Numbered from the stretch's first letter, positions 1-7,896 are shown. The stretch is 11,096 bases of DNA from Bacteroidales bacterium UBA4621 (GCA_002387325.1 DGIN01000015.1:24191-35286), one strand, 5' to 3'. Made by a program: numbers and translations. The notes: generated by a model from the letters alone, not told the origin.

Positions 1-3000
1 GACGGTTTCCGTACCAGCCACGAGTATCAGAAGATTGAGGTGGTGGATATGGAAGACCTCCGTCCGCTGGTGGATATGGAGGCACTGCAGGAGTTCCGCG
101 AGCGTGCGTTGAGTCCTATGCACCCTGTGATGAAGGGTATGGCGGAGAACCCCGATGTATTCTTCACCCACCGCGAGAGTTGCAACTCGTACTACGACGC
201 TGTGGCTGACATCGTGAGCGACTATATGGACAAAGTCTCGGAGATTACCGGTCGCAAATACCGTCCGTTCAACTATTATGGTGCCGCTGATGCCGAGAAC
301 ATCATCATCTGTATGGGGTCGGCTTGCGAGGCTATCCGCGAGGTAATCGACTACGAGGCTGCCAAGGGCAACAACAAGTTGGGTATGATTAACGTACACC
401 TCTATCGTCCGTTCAGCCTGAAATACCTGAAAGAGGCACTGCCCGCTTCTGTGAAACGTATCTGCGTGCTTGACCGTACCAAGGAGCCGGGTGCCAACGG
501 CGAACCGCTTTACCTTGATGTAAAAGACGCTCTTGACGAACTCGGATTGAACAATATCCTCGTTGTCGGCGGCCGCTACGGTTTGGGTTCCAACGATACC
601 ACGCCTGCACAGATGCTGGCTGTTTACGAGAACCTCGCTCTGCCCTGCCCGAAGAACCACTTCACTGTGGGTATCAACGATGATGTTACCTTCACTTCGC
701 TCCCCGTCGGTGAGGAAATCGCTATGGGCGGCAAGGGTATGTTCCAGGCTAAGTTCTACGGCTTGGGTGCTGACGGTACCGTAGGTGCTAACAAGAACTC
801 GGTAAAAATTATCGGTGATACCACCGACAAATACTGCCAGGCATACTTCTCCTACGACTCGAAGAAATCGGGCGGTTTCACCTGCTCGCACCTCCGTTTC
901 GGCGACGAACCTATCCACTCCACCTATCTCGTTACAACACCTAATTTTGTGGCTTGCCACGTTCAGGCATACCTCCACATGTACGATGTTACCCGCGGTT
1001 TGCAGAAAGGCGGTACGTTCCTTTTGAATACCATCTGGGAGGGCGAAGAGTTGGCTAAGAACCTGCCGAACAAAGTGAAAAAATACTTCGCTGACAACAA
1101 CATCAAGGTTTACTACATCAACGCTACCAAGATTGCGCAGGAGATTGGTCTGGGCAACCGTACCAACACTATCCTCCAGTCGGCATTCTTCCGTATCACG
1201 GGGGTTATCCCTGTAGAGAAAGCCGTTGAGGAGATGAAGCACTTCATCGTGAAGTCGTATGGCAAGAAGGGTGAGGATGTCGTTAACAAGAACTATGCTG
1301 CTGTGGATCGCGGTGGTGAGTACCACCTGCTCGACATCGACCCCGCTTGGTCGAACTTGGACATCAATGCTGATGTTGTTAAACCGACCGACGGCGACGA
1401 TTTCATCAACAATGTGGTTCGTCCTATCAATGGTCAGGATGGCGATTTGCTGCCTGTTTCTGCATTCAAGGGCATCGAGGACGGTACATGGCCGTCGGGT
1501 ACTGCTAAGTACGAGAAACGCGGTGTATCGACTTTCGTGCCGGTTTGGAACGCCGACAACTGTATCGAGTGTAACAAGTGCGCTTACGTCTGCCCTCACG
1601 CTTGTATCCGTCCGTTTGTGGCTGATGACGAGGAGGTGAAGGGTATCAACGGCGCAACGCGCGAGATGAAGGCTCCGGCTGCTCTCAAGGGAATGCACTT
1701 CCGTATGCAGGTGGGCGTTATGGACTGCCTCGGCTGCGGCAACTGCGTGGATGTCTGCCCGGGTAATCCGAAACTCGGCAAAGCCCTCACTATGGTTCCG
1801 CTCGAGGGACAAGAGGCTGAGGCTGCCAACTGGAACTACTGCGTGGAGAACGTCAAGAGCAAGCAACATCTCGTTGATATCCAGTCGAATGTCAAGAACT
1901 CGCAGTTCGCTACTCCGCTGTTTGAGTTCTCGGGCGCATGCTCGGGTTGCGGTGAGACTCCGTACTTGAAACTCATCAGCCAACTCTTCGGCGACCGTGA
2001 GATTGCGGCTAACGCTACCGGTTGTACCTCTATCTACTCGGGCTCCGTGCCTTCTACTCCTTATACTACCAACGAGAAAGGACATGGTCCGGCATGGTCG
2101 AACTCGCTGTTCGAGGACTTCTGCGAGTACGGTCTCGGTATGCAGATTGCACACCGCAAGATGCGTGAGCGTCTGGCTTCGCTGATGACCAAGGCGCAAG
2201 AGTGCACCTGCTGCTCCGACGAACTGAAGGCTATGTTCAAGGAATGGCTTGAGAACCAACAGAGTGCAGAGGTTACCAAACGTCTCTACGAACCTATGGT
2301 GGCTGCTATGGAGGCTTGCGGTTGCGACACCTGCAAAGAGATTCTCAAATACAAAGACCATATCGTTAAACGCAGCCAGTGGATTATCGGTGGTGACGGT
2401 GCTTCCTATGACATCGGATACGGCGGACTCGACCACGTCATCGCTTCGGGTGAGGATGTTAATATCCTCGTACTCGATACCGAGGTGTACTCCAACACCG
2501 GCGGACAGGCTTCCAAATCGACTCCTCTCGGTGCGATTGCCAAGTTTGCCGCTATGGGTAAGCGCGTGCGCAAGAAAGACCTTGGTATGATTGCCACCAC
2601 CTATGGTTATGTCTATGTAGCGCAAATCGCTATGGGTGCCGACCAGGCACAGACCCTCAAGGCTATCCGTGAGGCTGAGGCTTATCCCGGACCGTCGCTC
2701 ATCATCGCTTACGCTCCGTGTATCAACCACGGTCTGAAAGCCGGTATGGGCAAGAGCCAGGCTGAGGAGGCGAAAGCCGTTGAATGTGGTTACTGGCACT
2801 TGTGGCGTTACAACCCCGAGTTGGAGAACGAGGGCAAGAATCCGTTCTCGCTCGACTCGAAGGAGCCGCAGTGGGATAAGTTCGAAGACTATCTGAAGGG
2901 CGAGGTGCGTTTCGCTTCCGTGATGAAGCAGTACCCGACCGAGGCTGCCGACCTGTTCCGCGCTGCGCGTGACAACGCACAATGGCGTTACCGCTCCTAC

Positions 3001-3072
3001 CAGCGTATGCTCCAGACCACTTGGCAACCCTTTAACGAGGAGTCGGAAGACAAATCCACCCAGGGCAAGTAA
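1..3072 (+). CDS. nifJ: Pyruvate:ferredoxin (flavodoxin) oxidoreductase, 5'-truncated by the window
   Basis: This cytosolic enzyme oxidatively decarboxylates pyruvate with CoA to acetyl-CoA and CO2, passing electrons to ferredoxin or flavodoxin. The frame is open from base 1 and begins with DGFRTSHE, a conserved segment of domain I, so the start codon lies outside; I estimate 160-200 residues are missing, since family members are about 1170-1200 aa and 1023 are visible. In visible numbering, domain II spans about 80-200 and the gamma-type domain begins near 225 (GINDDVTFTSLP). A two-cluster ferredoxin domain has Cys 521/524/527/531 and 576/579/582/586. The thiamine-diphosphate domain has SGCGE (Cys647, Cys650), GDG at 798-800 and NTGGQ near 831-835. 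Further cysteines at 773-778 and Cys907 (APCINHG) fit the proximal-cluster ligands known in the family. No key motif is missing. A terminator follows the stop, so the next gene is separate. The in-frame GTG at base 40 is not the start. The family is certain; ferredoxin versus flavodoxin is not decided. Confidence 0.96.
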   Translation, partial: DGFRTSHEYQKIEVVDMEDLRPLVDMEALQEFRERALSPMHPVMKGMAENPDVFFTHRESCNSYYDAVADIVSDYMDKVSEITGRKYRPFNYYGAADAENIIICMGSACEAIREVIDYEAAKGNNKLGMINVHLYRPFSLKYLKEALPASVKRICVLDRTKEPGANGEPLYLDVKDALDELGLNNILVVGGRYGLGSNDTTPAQMLAVYENLALPCPKNHFTVGINDDVTFTSLPVGEEIAMGGKGMFQAKFYGLGADGTVGANKNSVKIIGDTTDKYCQAYFSYDSKKSGGFTCSHLRFGDEPIHSTYLVTTPNFVACHVQAYLHMYDVTRGLQKGGTFLLNTIWEGEELAKNLPNKVKKYFADNNIKVYYINATKIAQEIGLGNRTNTILQSAFFRITGVIPVEKAVEEMKHFIVKSYGKKGEDVVNKNYAAVDRGGEYHLLDIDPAWSNLDINADVVKPTDGDDFINNVVRPINGQDGDLLPVSAFKGIEDGTWPSGTAKYEKRGVSTFVPVWNADNCIECNKCAYVCPHACIRPFVADDEEVKGINGATREMKAPAALKGMHFRMQVGVMDCLGCGNCVDVCPGNPKLGKALTMVPLEGQEAEAANWNYCVENVKSKQHLVDIQSNVKNSQFATPLFEFSGACSGCGETPYLKLISQLFGDREIAANATGCTSIYSGSVPSTPYTTNEKGHGPAWSNSLFEDFCEYGLGMQIAHRKMRERLASLMTKAQECTCCSDELKAMFKEWLENQQSAEVTKRLYEPMVAAMEACGCDTCKEILKYKDHIVKRSQWIIGGDGASYDIGYGGLDHVIASGEDVNILVLDTEVYSNTGGQASKSTPLGAIAKFAAMGKRVRKKDLGMIATTYGYVYVAQIAMGADQAQTLKAIREAEAYPGPSLIIAYAPCINHGLKAGMGKSQAEEAKAVECGYWHLWRYNPELENEGKNPFSLDSKEPQWDKFEDYLKGEVRFASVMKQYPTEAADLFRAARDNAQWRYRSYQRMLQTTWQPFNEESEDKSTQGK

Positions 3073-3092
3073 TTCCCGCCGCAAGGATTGGT

Positions 3093-3131
3093 AAAAAAGA
3101 GGTTGTCTATACACAGGCAGCCTCTTTTTTT
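3093..3131 (+). terminator. Rho-independent terminator of the oxidoreductase gene
   Basis: An A-run plus GAGGTTGT (3093-3106) pairs with GCAGCCTC plus a T-run (3117-3130), with two G-T wobbles, around a loop of about 10 bases. The hairpin starts about 20 bases after the stop and ends in seven T. The matching A-run on the left arm would let it act on the other strand too, but no gene enters from the right. Confidence 0.88.
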
Positions 3132-3165
3132 ATATTACGTTTTCAATGCTTTTCCGCTGAAAACT

Positions 3166-3198
3166 ACGGTACATACATGGTAGATACACGGTTCATTC
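3166..3198 (+). repeat. 11-bp tandem repeat, three units
   Basis: Three adjacent 11-base units read ACGGTACATAC, ATGGTAGATAC and ACGGTTCATTC (3166-3176, 3177-3187, 3188-3198). The same unit recurs five times on the opposite strand at 7897-7951. In both places AAC and T precede the first unit in this orientation, and the divergent last unit starts CGGTTCATT. This is therefore one repeat family at two loci. Function is unknown. Confidence 0.8.
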
Positions 3199-3319
3199 AG
3201 CGAACCACGTAGTATCCGTAAGCACTCCTCACGTCCGGTATCCAATCACCATGCTATACCGATATACTACCCTGATTACGGATTACCATATCAGTATTCC
3301 GTATTTTATGCCGCACGTT

Positions 3320-3350
3320 TTTGCAACTTCATATTTTTGTAGTACTTTTG
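3320..3350 (+). promoter_or_regulatory. Bacteroidota-type promoter of the DXS-like gene
   Basis: TTTG (3320-3323) stands as the -33 element, followed by a 19-base spacer and TACTTTTG (3343-3350), an exact match to the TAnnTTTG -7 element known from Bacteroides. The expected transcription start is around 3355, giving a leader of about 70 bases before the ATG at 3427. Confidence 0.72.
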
Positions 3351-3359
3351 CAGTGCAAA
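3347..3359. promoter_or_regulatory. 13-bp palindrome over the -7 element (possible operator)
   Basis: TTTGCA-G-TGCAAA is perfectly symmetric about G3353 and overlaps the end of the -7 element and the probable transcription start. Such a position would suit a repressor. TTTGCA at the -7 site is common in this phylum, however, so the symmetry may be chance. Confidence 0.35.
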
Positions 3360-3426
3360 TCTAAACTGCAGACAAACTTATGCAACGAAAACGAACAATC
3401 ACCATCAATCATTCATAATTAGAACT

Positions 3427-5190
3427 ATGGTACTCGAAAAGATTAACGGTCCTCAGGACATCAAGCAACTCAGCAGCAAGGAGTTGCACATTTTAGCAGA
3501 CGAGACGCGGCACTATCTGCTGCAGAAAGTGAGCGAACACGGCGGGCATATCGGTCCGAACCTCGGTATGGTGGAGGCGACGGTGGCACTGCACTACGTA
3601 TTCAACTCGCCCAAAGACAAGATTGTCTTCGACGTGTCGCACCAAAGTTACCCCCACAAGATTCTCACGGGGCGCAAAGAGGCGTTTATGGACGCACGGC
3701 ACTACGACGACGTGTCGGGCTACAGCGAGCCCTCGGAGAGTCCGCACGACCACTTTGTTATCGGACACCCCTCGACCAGCGTCAGTCTGGCGTGCGGACT
3801 GGTGAAAGCACGCGACTTGCAGGGCGGCAAAGAGAATGTGATTGCCATTATCGGCGACGGTTCGCTGAGCGGCGGCGAGGCATTGGAGGGCTTGGACGTG
3901 GCAGGGTCGGAACTCGGCACGAACTTTATCATCATCGTGAATGACAACCAGATGTCAATTGCCGAGAACCACGGTGGGCTGTATAAGAACCTGCAGTTGC
4001 TGCGTGAGACAAATGGCGAAGCACCCTGCAACTTCTTCCGTGCGATGGGGCTTGACTACCTCTATGTGGACGAAGGCAACGACGTGGACGCACTTATCAA
4101 GGCATTCCAACAGGTGAAGGACATCAACCACCCTATCGTGGTGCATATCAATACGCTGAAGGGCAAGGGCTATCCGTTTGCCGAACAGAACAAAGAACGT
4201 TGGCACTGGGGTATGCCTTTCGACCTCGAGACGGGCAAACCGAAGTTCCCTGCCCCCGCAGGCGAGGACTACGAGACGCTCACCGCCGAACATCTGCTTT
4301 CGCTGATGCCGTCGCACCCCGAACTATTGGCTATCACTTCAGGCACACCGGCGGTCTTCGGCTTTACGAAGTCGCGCCGTGAGCGTGCCGGCAAGCAGTT
4401 TATGGACGTGGGTATCGCCGAGGAGACGGCAGTGGCACTGGCATCGGGGGCTGCCAAACGCGGGGCGAAATCCGTGTGGGGCGTGTATAGCACGTTTATC
4501 CAGCGCACCTACGACCAGTTGCAGCAAGACCTCTGCATCAACGACACCCCCGCACTCATACTTGTTTTCGGCGGCGGTATCGAGGGTATGAACGACGTGA
4601 CGCACACCTGCTTCTACGACATCCCGCTGCTGATGAATATCCCGAATCTCATCTATCTGGCACCGACCTGCAAAGAGGAGTACCTCGCTATGATGGACTG
4701 GGCAATCGCCTACCGTGAGCACCCCGTGGCTATCCGTGTGCCGCTGACCATGCACTATGCGGAAGGCACAATGCCCGATGCCCAAACAGATTGGTCTAAG
4801 CCGGCATATCAAGTGGCGCACAAAGGCAGCCAAGTGGCGATACTCGGATTAGGCGAGTACTTCCATCTCGGCGAAGAACTGCGCAAGGCGTTGCTTGCAG
4901 AGGGCGTCAATGCCACGCTTGTCAACCCACGTCTCATCACCGCTTTGGATACCGATACCCTTGACAACTTGAAAGCCGACCACAAGGTGGTTATCACCCT
5001 CGAGGACGGACAGATAGACGGTGGCTGGGGCGAGAAGATTGCCCGCTACTACGGCGACAGCGACATGCGTGTCCTCGTCCGCGGCGAGCGCAAGCACTTT
5101 GAAGACCGCTACCACGTCCCCGACCTGCTGCAAGCCAACCGACTGACCATAGAGCAGATGGTGGAGGACGTACAGACTATGCTGCGATAA
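3427..5190 (+). CDS. dxs: 1-deoxy-D-xylulose-5-phosphate synthase family enzyme, divergent
   Basis: DXS condenses pyruvate and glyceraldehyde 3-phosphate to 1-deoxyxylulose 5-phosphate, the entry to the MEP isoprenoid pathway and to thiamine/pyridoxal precursors. The 587-aa product has the family order: N-terminal TPP domain (GGH 39-41, HQSYPHKILTG 72-82, GHPSTS 113-118, GDGSLSGG 143-150, NDN 172-174), TPP-binding Pyr domain from about 285, and C-terminal domain from about 460. Recalled E. coli catalytic residues map to His41, Glu332, Tyr354, Arg360, His393 and Arg437, all kept. Differences: Asp427 aligns with Asn389, the usual DRAG reads FGGG, THQG reads THTC, and EQHA after the catalytic Glu reads EETA. 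The protein is also shorter than the usual 620-640 aa. Family membership is sure. It may be a second DXS or a relative with another acceptor. The start is the first ATG after a good promoter; its RBS is weak and A-rich. The gene is monocistronic. Confidence 0.8.
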   Translation: MVLEKINGPQDIKQLSSKELHILADETRHYLLQKVSEHGGHIGPNLGMVEATVALHYVFNSPKDKIVFDVSHQSYPHKILTGRKEAFMDARHYDDVSGYSEPSESPHDHFVIGHPSTSVSLACGLVKARDLQGGKENVIAIIGDGSLSGGEALEGLDVAGSELGTNFIIIVNDNQMSIAENHGGLYKNLQLLRETNGEAPCNFFRAMGLDYLYVDEGNDVDALIKAFQQVKDINHPIVVHINTLKGKGYPFAEQNKERWHWGMPFDLETGKPKFPAPAGEDYETLTAEHLLSLMPSHPELLAITSGTPAVFGFTKSRRERAGKQFMDVGIAEETAVALASGAAKRGAKSVWGVYSTFIQRTYDQLQQDLCINDTPALILVFGGGIEGMNDVTHTCFYDIPLLMNIPNLIYLAPTCKEEYLAMMDWAIAYREHPVAIRVPLTMHYAEGTMPDAQTDWSKPAYQVAHKGSQVAILGLGEYFHLGEELRKALLAEGVNATLVNPRLITALDTDTLDNLKADHKVVITLEDGQIDGGWGEKIARYYGDSDMRVLVRGERKHFEDRYHVPDLLQANRLTIEQMVEDVQTMLR

Positions 5191-5254
5191 ACGCAGTTAT
5201 GCGACAGCAGTCAAAGCAAACGCCGCTGAATTATTCAACTAAAGTCGTTACATT

Positions 5255-5300
5255 ACACAAAAGAGACTGCCCGACATACGTTGAGCAGTCTCTTTTGTGT
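5255..5300. terminator. Bidirectional terminator between convergent dxs-like and clpB genes
   Basis: A perfect 16-bp inverted repeat: ACACAAAAGAGACTGC (5255-5270) and GCAGTCTCTTTTGTGT (5285-5300) around a 14-base loop. Each arm has a GC-rich core next to a T-run on its own strand, so it can stop transcription from both sides. It lies 64 bases after the dxs-like stop and 44 bases after the clpB stop. Confidence 0.88.
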
Positions 5301-5316
5301 TTGTATTTTTCTGCAG

Positions 5317-5333
5317 CCCCTCTTCGGGAGGGG
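5317..5333. repeat. Small GC-rich hairpin downstream of clpB
   Basis: CCCCTC (5317-5322) and GAGGGG (5328-5333) form a perfect 6-bp stem around TTCGG. No T-run follows on the clpB strand, so it is more likely a 3'-end stabilising or boundary element than the terminator itself. Confidence 0.45.
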
Positions 5334-5344
5334 AGGAAAGGTCT

Positions 5345-7477
5345 TTAGTTCTTGAAGTGGAGTTCGCCGTCGCGGAGTTCGACAATGACGGGGCGTTTGT
5401 TGTCCACCTTGCCTGCAATGATTTGCTTGCTGAGTTCGTTGAGTACGAGCCGTTGCAAAGCACGTTTGACAGGTCTTGCACCGAACTGCGGGTCGTAACC
5501 CTCGCGGGCGATATAGTCGATAGCATCGTCGGTAACACGCAAGTCCACACCGTTTTTGAGCAACATCTTGTGAATACCCTCAATCTGCAGACCTACAATC
5601 TCGCGTATCTCCTTCTCGTTGAGCGGCTTGAACATAATGATTTCATCAATACGGTTCAAGAACTCGGGACGTATGGTCTGACGGAGCAATTCCATTACCT
5701 GTTTCTTGGTGGTGTCCTGGTCGATGCCTTTTTCTTCGTTATCACGAATGAGTTGGCTACCGAGGTTGGAGGTGAAGATAATCAAGGTGTTCTTGAAATT
5801 AACCGTCCGCCCTTTGTTGTCAGTAAGACGACCATCGTCCAGTACTTGCAGGAGGACATTGAAGACATCAGGGTGTGCCTTTTCGATTTCATCAAACAGC
5901 ACCACGCTATATGGTTTGTGCCGAATGGCTTCGGTCAACTGACCACCCTCATCGTAGCCTACGTATCCGGGAGGTGCACCGATGAGTCGTGTCGCACTGA
6001 ATTTTTCCTGATACTCCGACATATCAATACGGGTCATCATATTCTCGTCGTCGAAGAGATAGTCGGCAAGGGCTTTCGCCAATTCGGTCTTACCCACACC
6101 TGTAGTACCGAGGAACAAGAACGAACCTATGGGTCGTTTGGGGTCTTGCAAGCCCGCACGGCTACGACGGATAGCGTCGCTGACCGCCTCGATGGCTTCG
6201 TCCTGCCCTACGACACGTTTGTGGAGTTCCTCTTCGAGGTGGAGCAGTTTGTCGCGCTCGGACTGCATCATCTTGGTAACAGGTATGCCTGTCCAGCGTG
6301 CAACCACTTCGGCGATATCGTCTTCGTCCACTTCCTCCTTAATCATACTCTCGCCCGACATGGAATGAAGTGCGTCCTGCGCGGCTTTGATGTTGGCTTC
6401 TGCTTGCTGTATCTTGCCGTAACGGATTTCGGCTACTTTGCCGTAGTTGCCTTCACGCTCTGCCACTTCGGCTTCGTGTTTCATCTCCTCGATATGGGCT
6501 TTCTCGTTTTGGATAGTGGCTACATAGCCTTTTTCCTTGTCCCAGCGTGCTTCCATCTCGGAAGACTGTGCCTTAAGGGTCTTGAGTTGCTCCTCGATAC
6601 CTTTCAGTTTCTCGGTGTCGTTCTCGCGCTTGATAGCCTCGCGCTCGATTTCGAGTTGCTTGATTTGGCGGTCGAGGTTATCCAGTTCCTCCGGTTTGGA
6701 GTCCACCTCCAAACGCAGTTTGGCAGCGGCTTCGTCCACGAGGTCAATAGCCTTATCCGGCAGATAACGGTCAGTGATATAACGTGTTGAGAGCGTTACA
6801 GCAGCGATGAGGGCATCATCCTTGATACGCACTTTGTGGTGTGTCTCGTAGCGTTCTTTCAAGCCACGGAGGATAGATATAGTGGCAGCCTCGTCGGGTT
6901 CGTCCACCATTACGACTTGGAAACGGCGTTCCAAAGCCTTGTCCTCTTCGAAATACTTCTGGTACTCGTCCAAGGTGGTGGCACCGATAGCCCGCAGTTC
7001 ACCACGCGCCAGTGCCGGTTTCAGGATGTTGGCAGCATCCATTGCCCCGCTCGATTTGCCCGCGCCCACGAGTGTGTGTATCTCATCGATGAAGAGGATT
7101 ATCTCTCCGGCAGCGGCAACGACCTCGTTGATAACGCCTTTGAGACGTTCTTCGAACTCGCCCTGATATTTTGCCCCTGCAATCAGTGCACCCATATCAA
7201 GGGAGTATATTTGTTTCTTTTTCAGGTTCTCGGGGACATCGCCACGTACTATACGGTGTGCCAATCCCTCGACGATGGCTGTTTTACCGACCCCCGGTTC
7301 GCCGATGAGTATAGGATTGTTCTTGGTACGGCGGCTCAATATCTGCAGCACACGACGAATCTCTTCGTCCCGTCCGATAACAGGGTCGAGTTTTCCTGCT
7401 TTTGCCCGTTCGCACAGGTTGATAGCGAACTTCTGCAGGTTCTCGTTCTGCTGTTGTTGGTTGTTGTTTGTATTCAT
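5345..7477 (-). CDS. clpB: ClpB disaggregase lacking the N-terminal domain
   Basis: ClpB is a cytosolic hexameric AAA+ machine that extracts polypeptides from aggregates, working with DnaK. The 710-aa product has AAA-1 (Walker A GEPGVGKT 59-66, pore tyrosine in KYQGEFEE near 104, Walker B ILFIDEIH 127-134, arginines 184-185). A coiled-coil middle domain follows (about 250-385, with YGK near 353, as in ClpB and unlike ClpA/ClpC). AAA-2 has Walker A GTTGVGKT 457-464, pore segment GYVGYDEGG near 504, Walker B VVLFDEIEKAH 525-535 and sensor-2 GARPVKRA 666-673. Usual ClpB has about 860 aa, with roughly 145 N-terminal residues before AAA-1; here only a 14-residue Asn/Gln-rich leader precedes it, much like the short E. 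coli isoform made from an internal start. I chose the ATG at 7477 because AAAGGAG lies 8 bases upstream; the in-frame ATG at 7537 has no RBS and sits at the predicted transcript start. Walker A of AAA-2 has Thr where Pro is usual. Confidence 0.93.
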   Translation of the reverse strand: MNTNNNQQQQNENLQKFAINLCERAKAGKLDPVIGRDEEIRRVLQILSRRTKNNPILIGEPGVGKTAIVEGLAHRIVRGDVPENLKKKQIYSLDMGALIAGAKYQGEFEERLKGVINEVVAAAGEIILFIDEIHTLVGAGKSSGAMDAANILKPALARGELRAIGATTLDEYQKYFEEDKALERRFQVVMVDEPDEAATISILRGLKERYETHHKVRIKDDALIAAVTLSTRYITDRYLPDKAIDLVDEAAAKLRLEVDSKPEELDNLDRQIKQLEIEREAIKRENDTEKLKGIEEQLKTLKAQSSEMEARWDKEKGYVATIQNEKAHIEEMKHEAEVAEREGNYGKVAEIRYGKIQQAEANIKAAQDALHSMSGESMIKEEVDEDDIAEVVARWTGIPVTKMMQSERDKLLHLEEELHKRVVGQDEAIEAVSDAIRRSRAGLQDPKRPIGSFLFLGTTGVGKTELAKALADYLFDDENMMTRIDMSEYQEKFSATRLIGAPPGYVGYDEGGQLTEAIRHKPYSVVLFDEIEKAHPDVFNVLLQVLDDGRLTDNKGRTVNFKNTLIIFTSNLGSQLIRDNEEKGIDQDTTKKQVMELLRQTIRPEFLNRIDEIIMFKPLNEKEIREIVGLQIEGIHKMLLKNGVDLRVTDDAIDYIAREGYDPQFGARPVKRALQRLVLNELSKQIIAGKVDNKRPVIVELRDGELHFKN

Positions 7478-7485
7478 ATTGTAAT

Positions 7486-7492
7486 CTCCTTT
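7486..7492 (-). promoter_or_regulatory. Shine-Dalgarno site that decides the clpB start
   Basis: On the minus strand AAAGGAG is followed by 8 bases and the ATG at 7477-7475. It is the only classical ribosome binding site seen before a gene here. It favours this start over the ATG 60 bases upstream, and so a protein without N-domain. Confidence 0.8.
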
Positions 7493-7545
7493 CTTTCTTG
7501 CTTTTTGAACGCCCGTTTTTCGCAAAGCGTTTGCCATATAGCGAA

Positions 7546-7579
7546 CAAATACTATACCAACGTGCGGATGACTGACAAA
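7546..7579 (-). promoter_or_regulatory. Probable clpB promoter
   Basis: Read on the minus strand, TTTG (7579-7576), a 21-base spacer and TAGTATTTG (7554-7546) resemble the Bacteroidota promoter, with three instead of two bases between TA and TTTG. Transcription would begin near 7538, giving a leader of about 60 bases with a small hairpin (GCAAA-CGC-TTTGC at 7534-7522). No CIRCE-type operator is seen. Confidence 0.45.
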
Positions 7580-7650
7580 ATGACAGGAATAGCTATATGA
7601 CTGCCATTCGGCAAATAAAAGGCAAACGGTGTTTACCGGGCAGTTGGCCT

Positions 7651-7687
7651 CCGGTGTTTCCTATGCCGCAAGCGGCAGGAAAACCGG
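7651..7687. repeat. Interrupted 15-bp hairpin upstream of clpB
   Basis: Left arm CCGGT, TTTCCT and GCCG (7651-7668) pairs with CGGC, AGGAAA and ACCGG (7673-7687), with small bulges and a CAAG loop. The stem should be stable on either strand. It lies about 70 bases upstream of the clpB -33 element and has no T-run of terminator type. CGGTGTTT occurs at 7652 and also at 7627. Confidence 0.55.
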
Positions 7688-7712
7688 AAGAAAACAAGGC
7701 GGAAGTTCCTCT

Positions 7713-7786
7713 TTGACGATGCGGGATTATAAGGAGTTCTGCTCAAGCCACCGGCTTTCGCTTCCCGTCTCCTTACGTCTCCACAA
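7713..7786 (+). repeat. Left flank of double-hairpin repeat, copy 1
   Basis: TTGACGATGCGGGA (7713-7726) and ACGTCTCCACAA (7775-7786) recur at 8092-8105 and 8061-8072, with GTCTCCACAA again at 8112-8121. Here the two blocks are about 48 bases apart, in the right-hand copy only about 6, so the middle differs by an insertion or deletion. A small hairpin AAGCC-ACC-GGCTT lies at 7745-7757. Confidence 0.6.
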
Positions 7787-7798
7787 GTACACAATATT

Positions 7799-7868
7799 GT
7801 CATACGGTTTGTGCCAAACCGACCGCGGGCGGGGTGCCTGCGTCCCCTGCAGAAGGTTGGCGGCAACC
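7799..7868. repeat. Double-hairpin repeat, copy 1
   Basis: Hairpin 1 is CGGTTTG-TGC-CAAACCG (7805-7821), a perfect 7-bp stem. Hairpin 2 is CGCGGGC-loop-GCCTGCG (7824-7842), 7 bp with one G-T pair. A third stem GGTTG-GCGG-CAACC (7855-7868) is present only in this copy. The segment from GTCATACGG to the CGTCCCC block matches copy 2 at 8132-8181. Confidence 0.72.
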
Positions 7869-7896
7869 CTTTGGTAAACGCCTTATATGGTCTGCA

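Larger units (their letters stand above)
3073..3426. other. Non-coding region between the oxidoreductase and DXS-like genes
   Basis: No plausible reading frame is seen. From left to right the region holds the terminator, three 11-bp repeat units (3166-3198), and about 120 bases with scattered short inverted and direct repeats (for example TACGGA near 3275 against TCCGTA near 3297, and AGTATCCGTA against AGTATTCCGTA). The promoter of the downstream gene and a leader of about 70 bases follow. I see no thiamine-diphosphate riboswitch consensus in the leader. Confidence 0.7.

Noticed and set aside
40..42. GTG as the start codon of the oxidoreductase
   Set aside because: The frame stays open to base 1 and the upstream codons encode DGFRTSHE, a conserved part of domain I, so the gene begins outside the window.
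3351..3426. Thiamine-diphosphate riboswitch before the TPP-dependent enzyme
   Set aside because: The leader is only about 70 bases and lacks the conserved CUGAGA and related core blocks.
5297..6790. 497-codon open frame on the plus strand opposite clpB
   Set aside because: It lies antisense within a clearly conserved ClpB frame, its translation matches no family I know, and long mirror frames are common opposite strongly biased genes.
7478..7537. Upstream in-frame ATG at 7537 as clpB start (20 extra residues)
   Set aside because: It has no Shine-Dalgarno site and coincides with the predicted transcript start, while the ATG at 7477 has AAAGGAG at ideal spacing.
6836..7600. 254-codon plus-strand frame opposite the start of clpB
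   Set aside because: It is antisense to AAA-1 and the clpB promoter, with no RBS and a low-quality translation.
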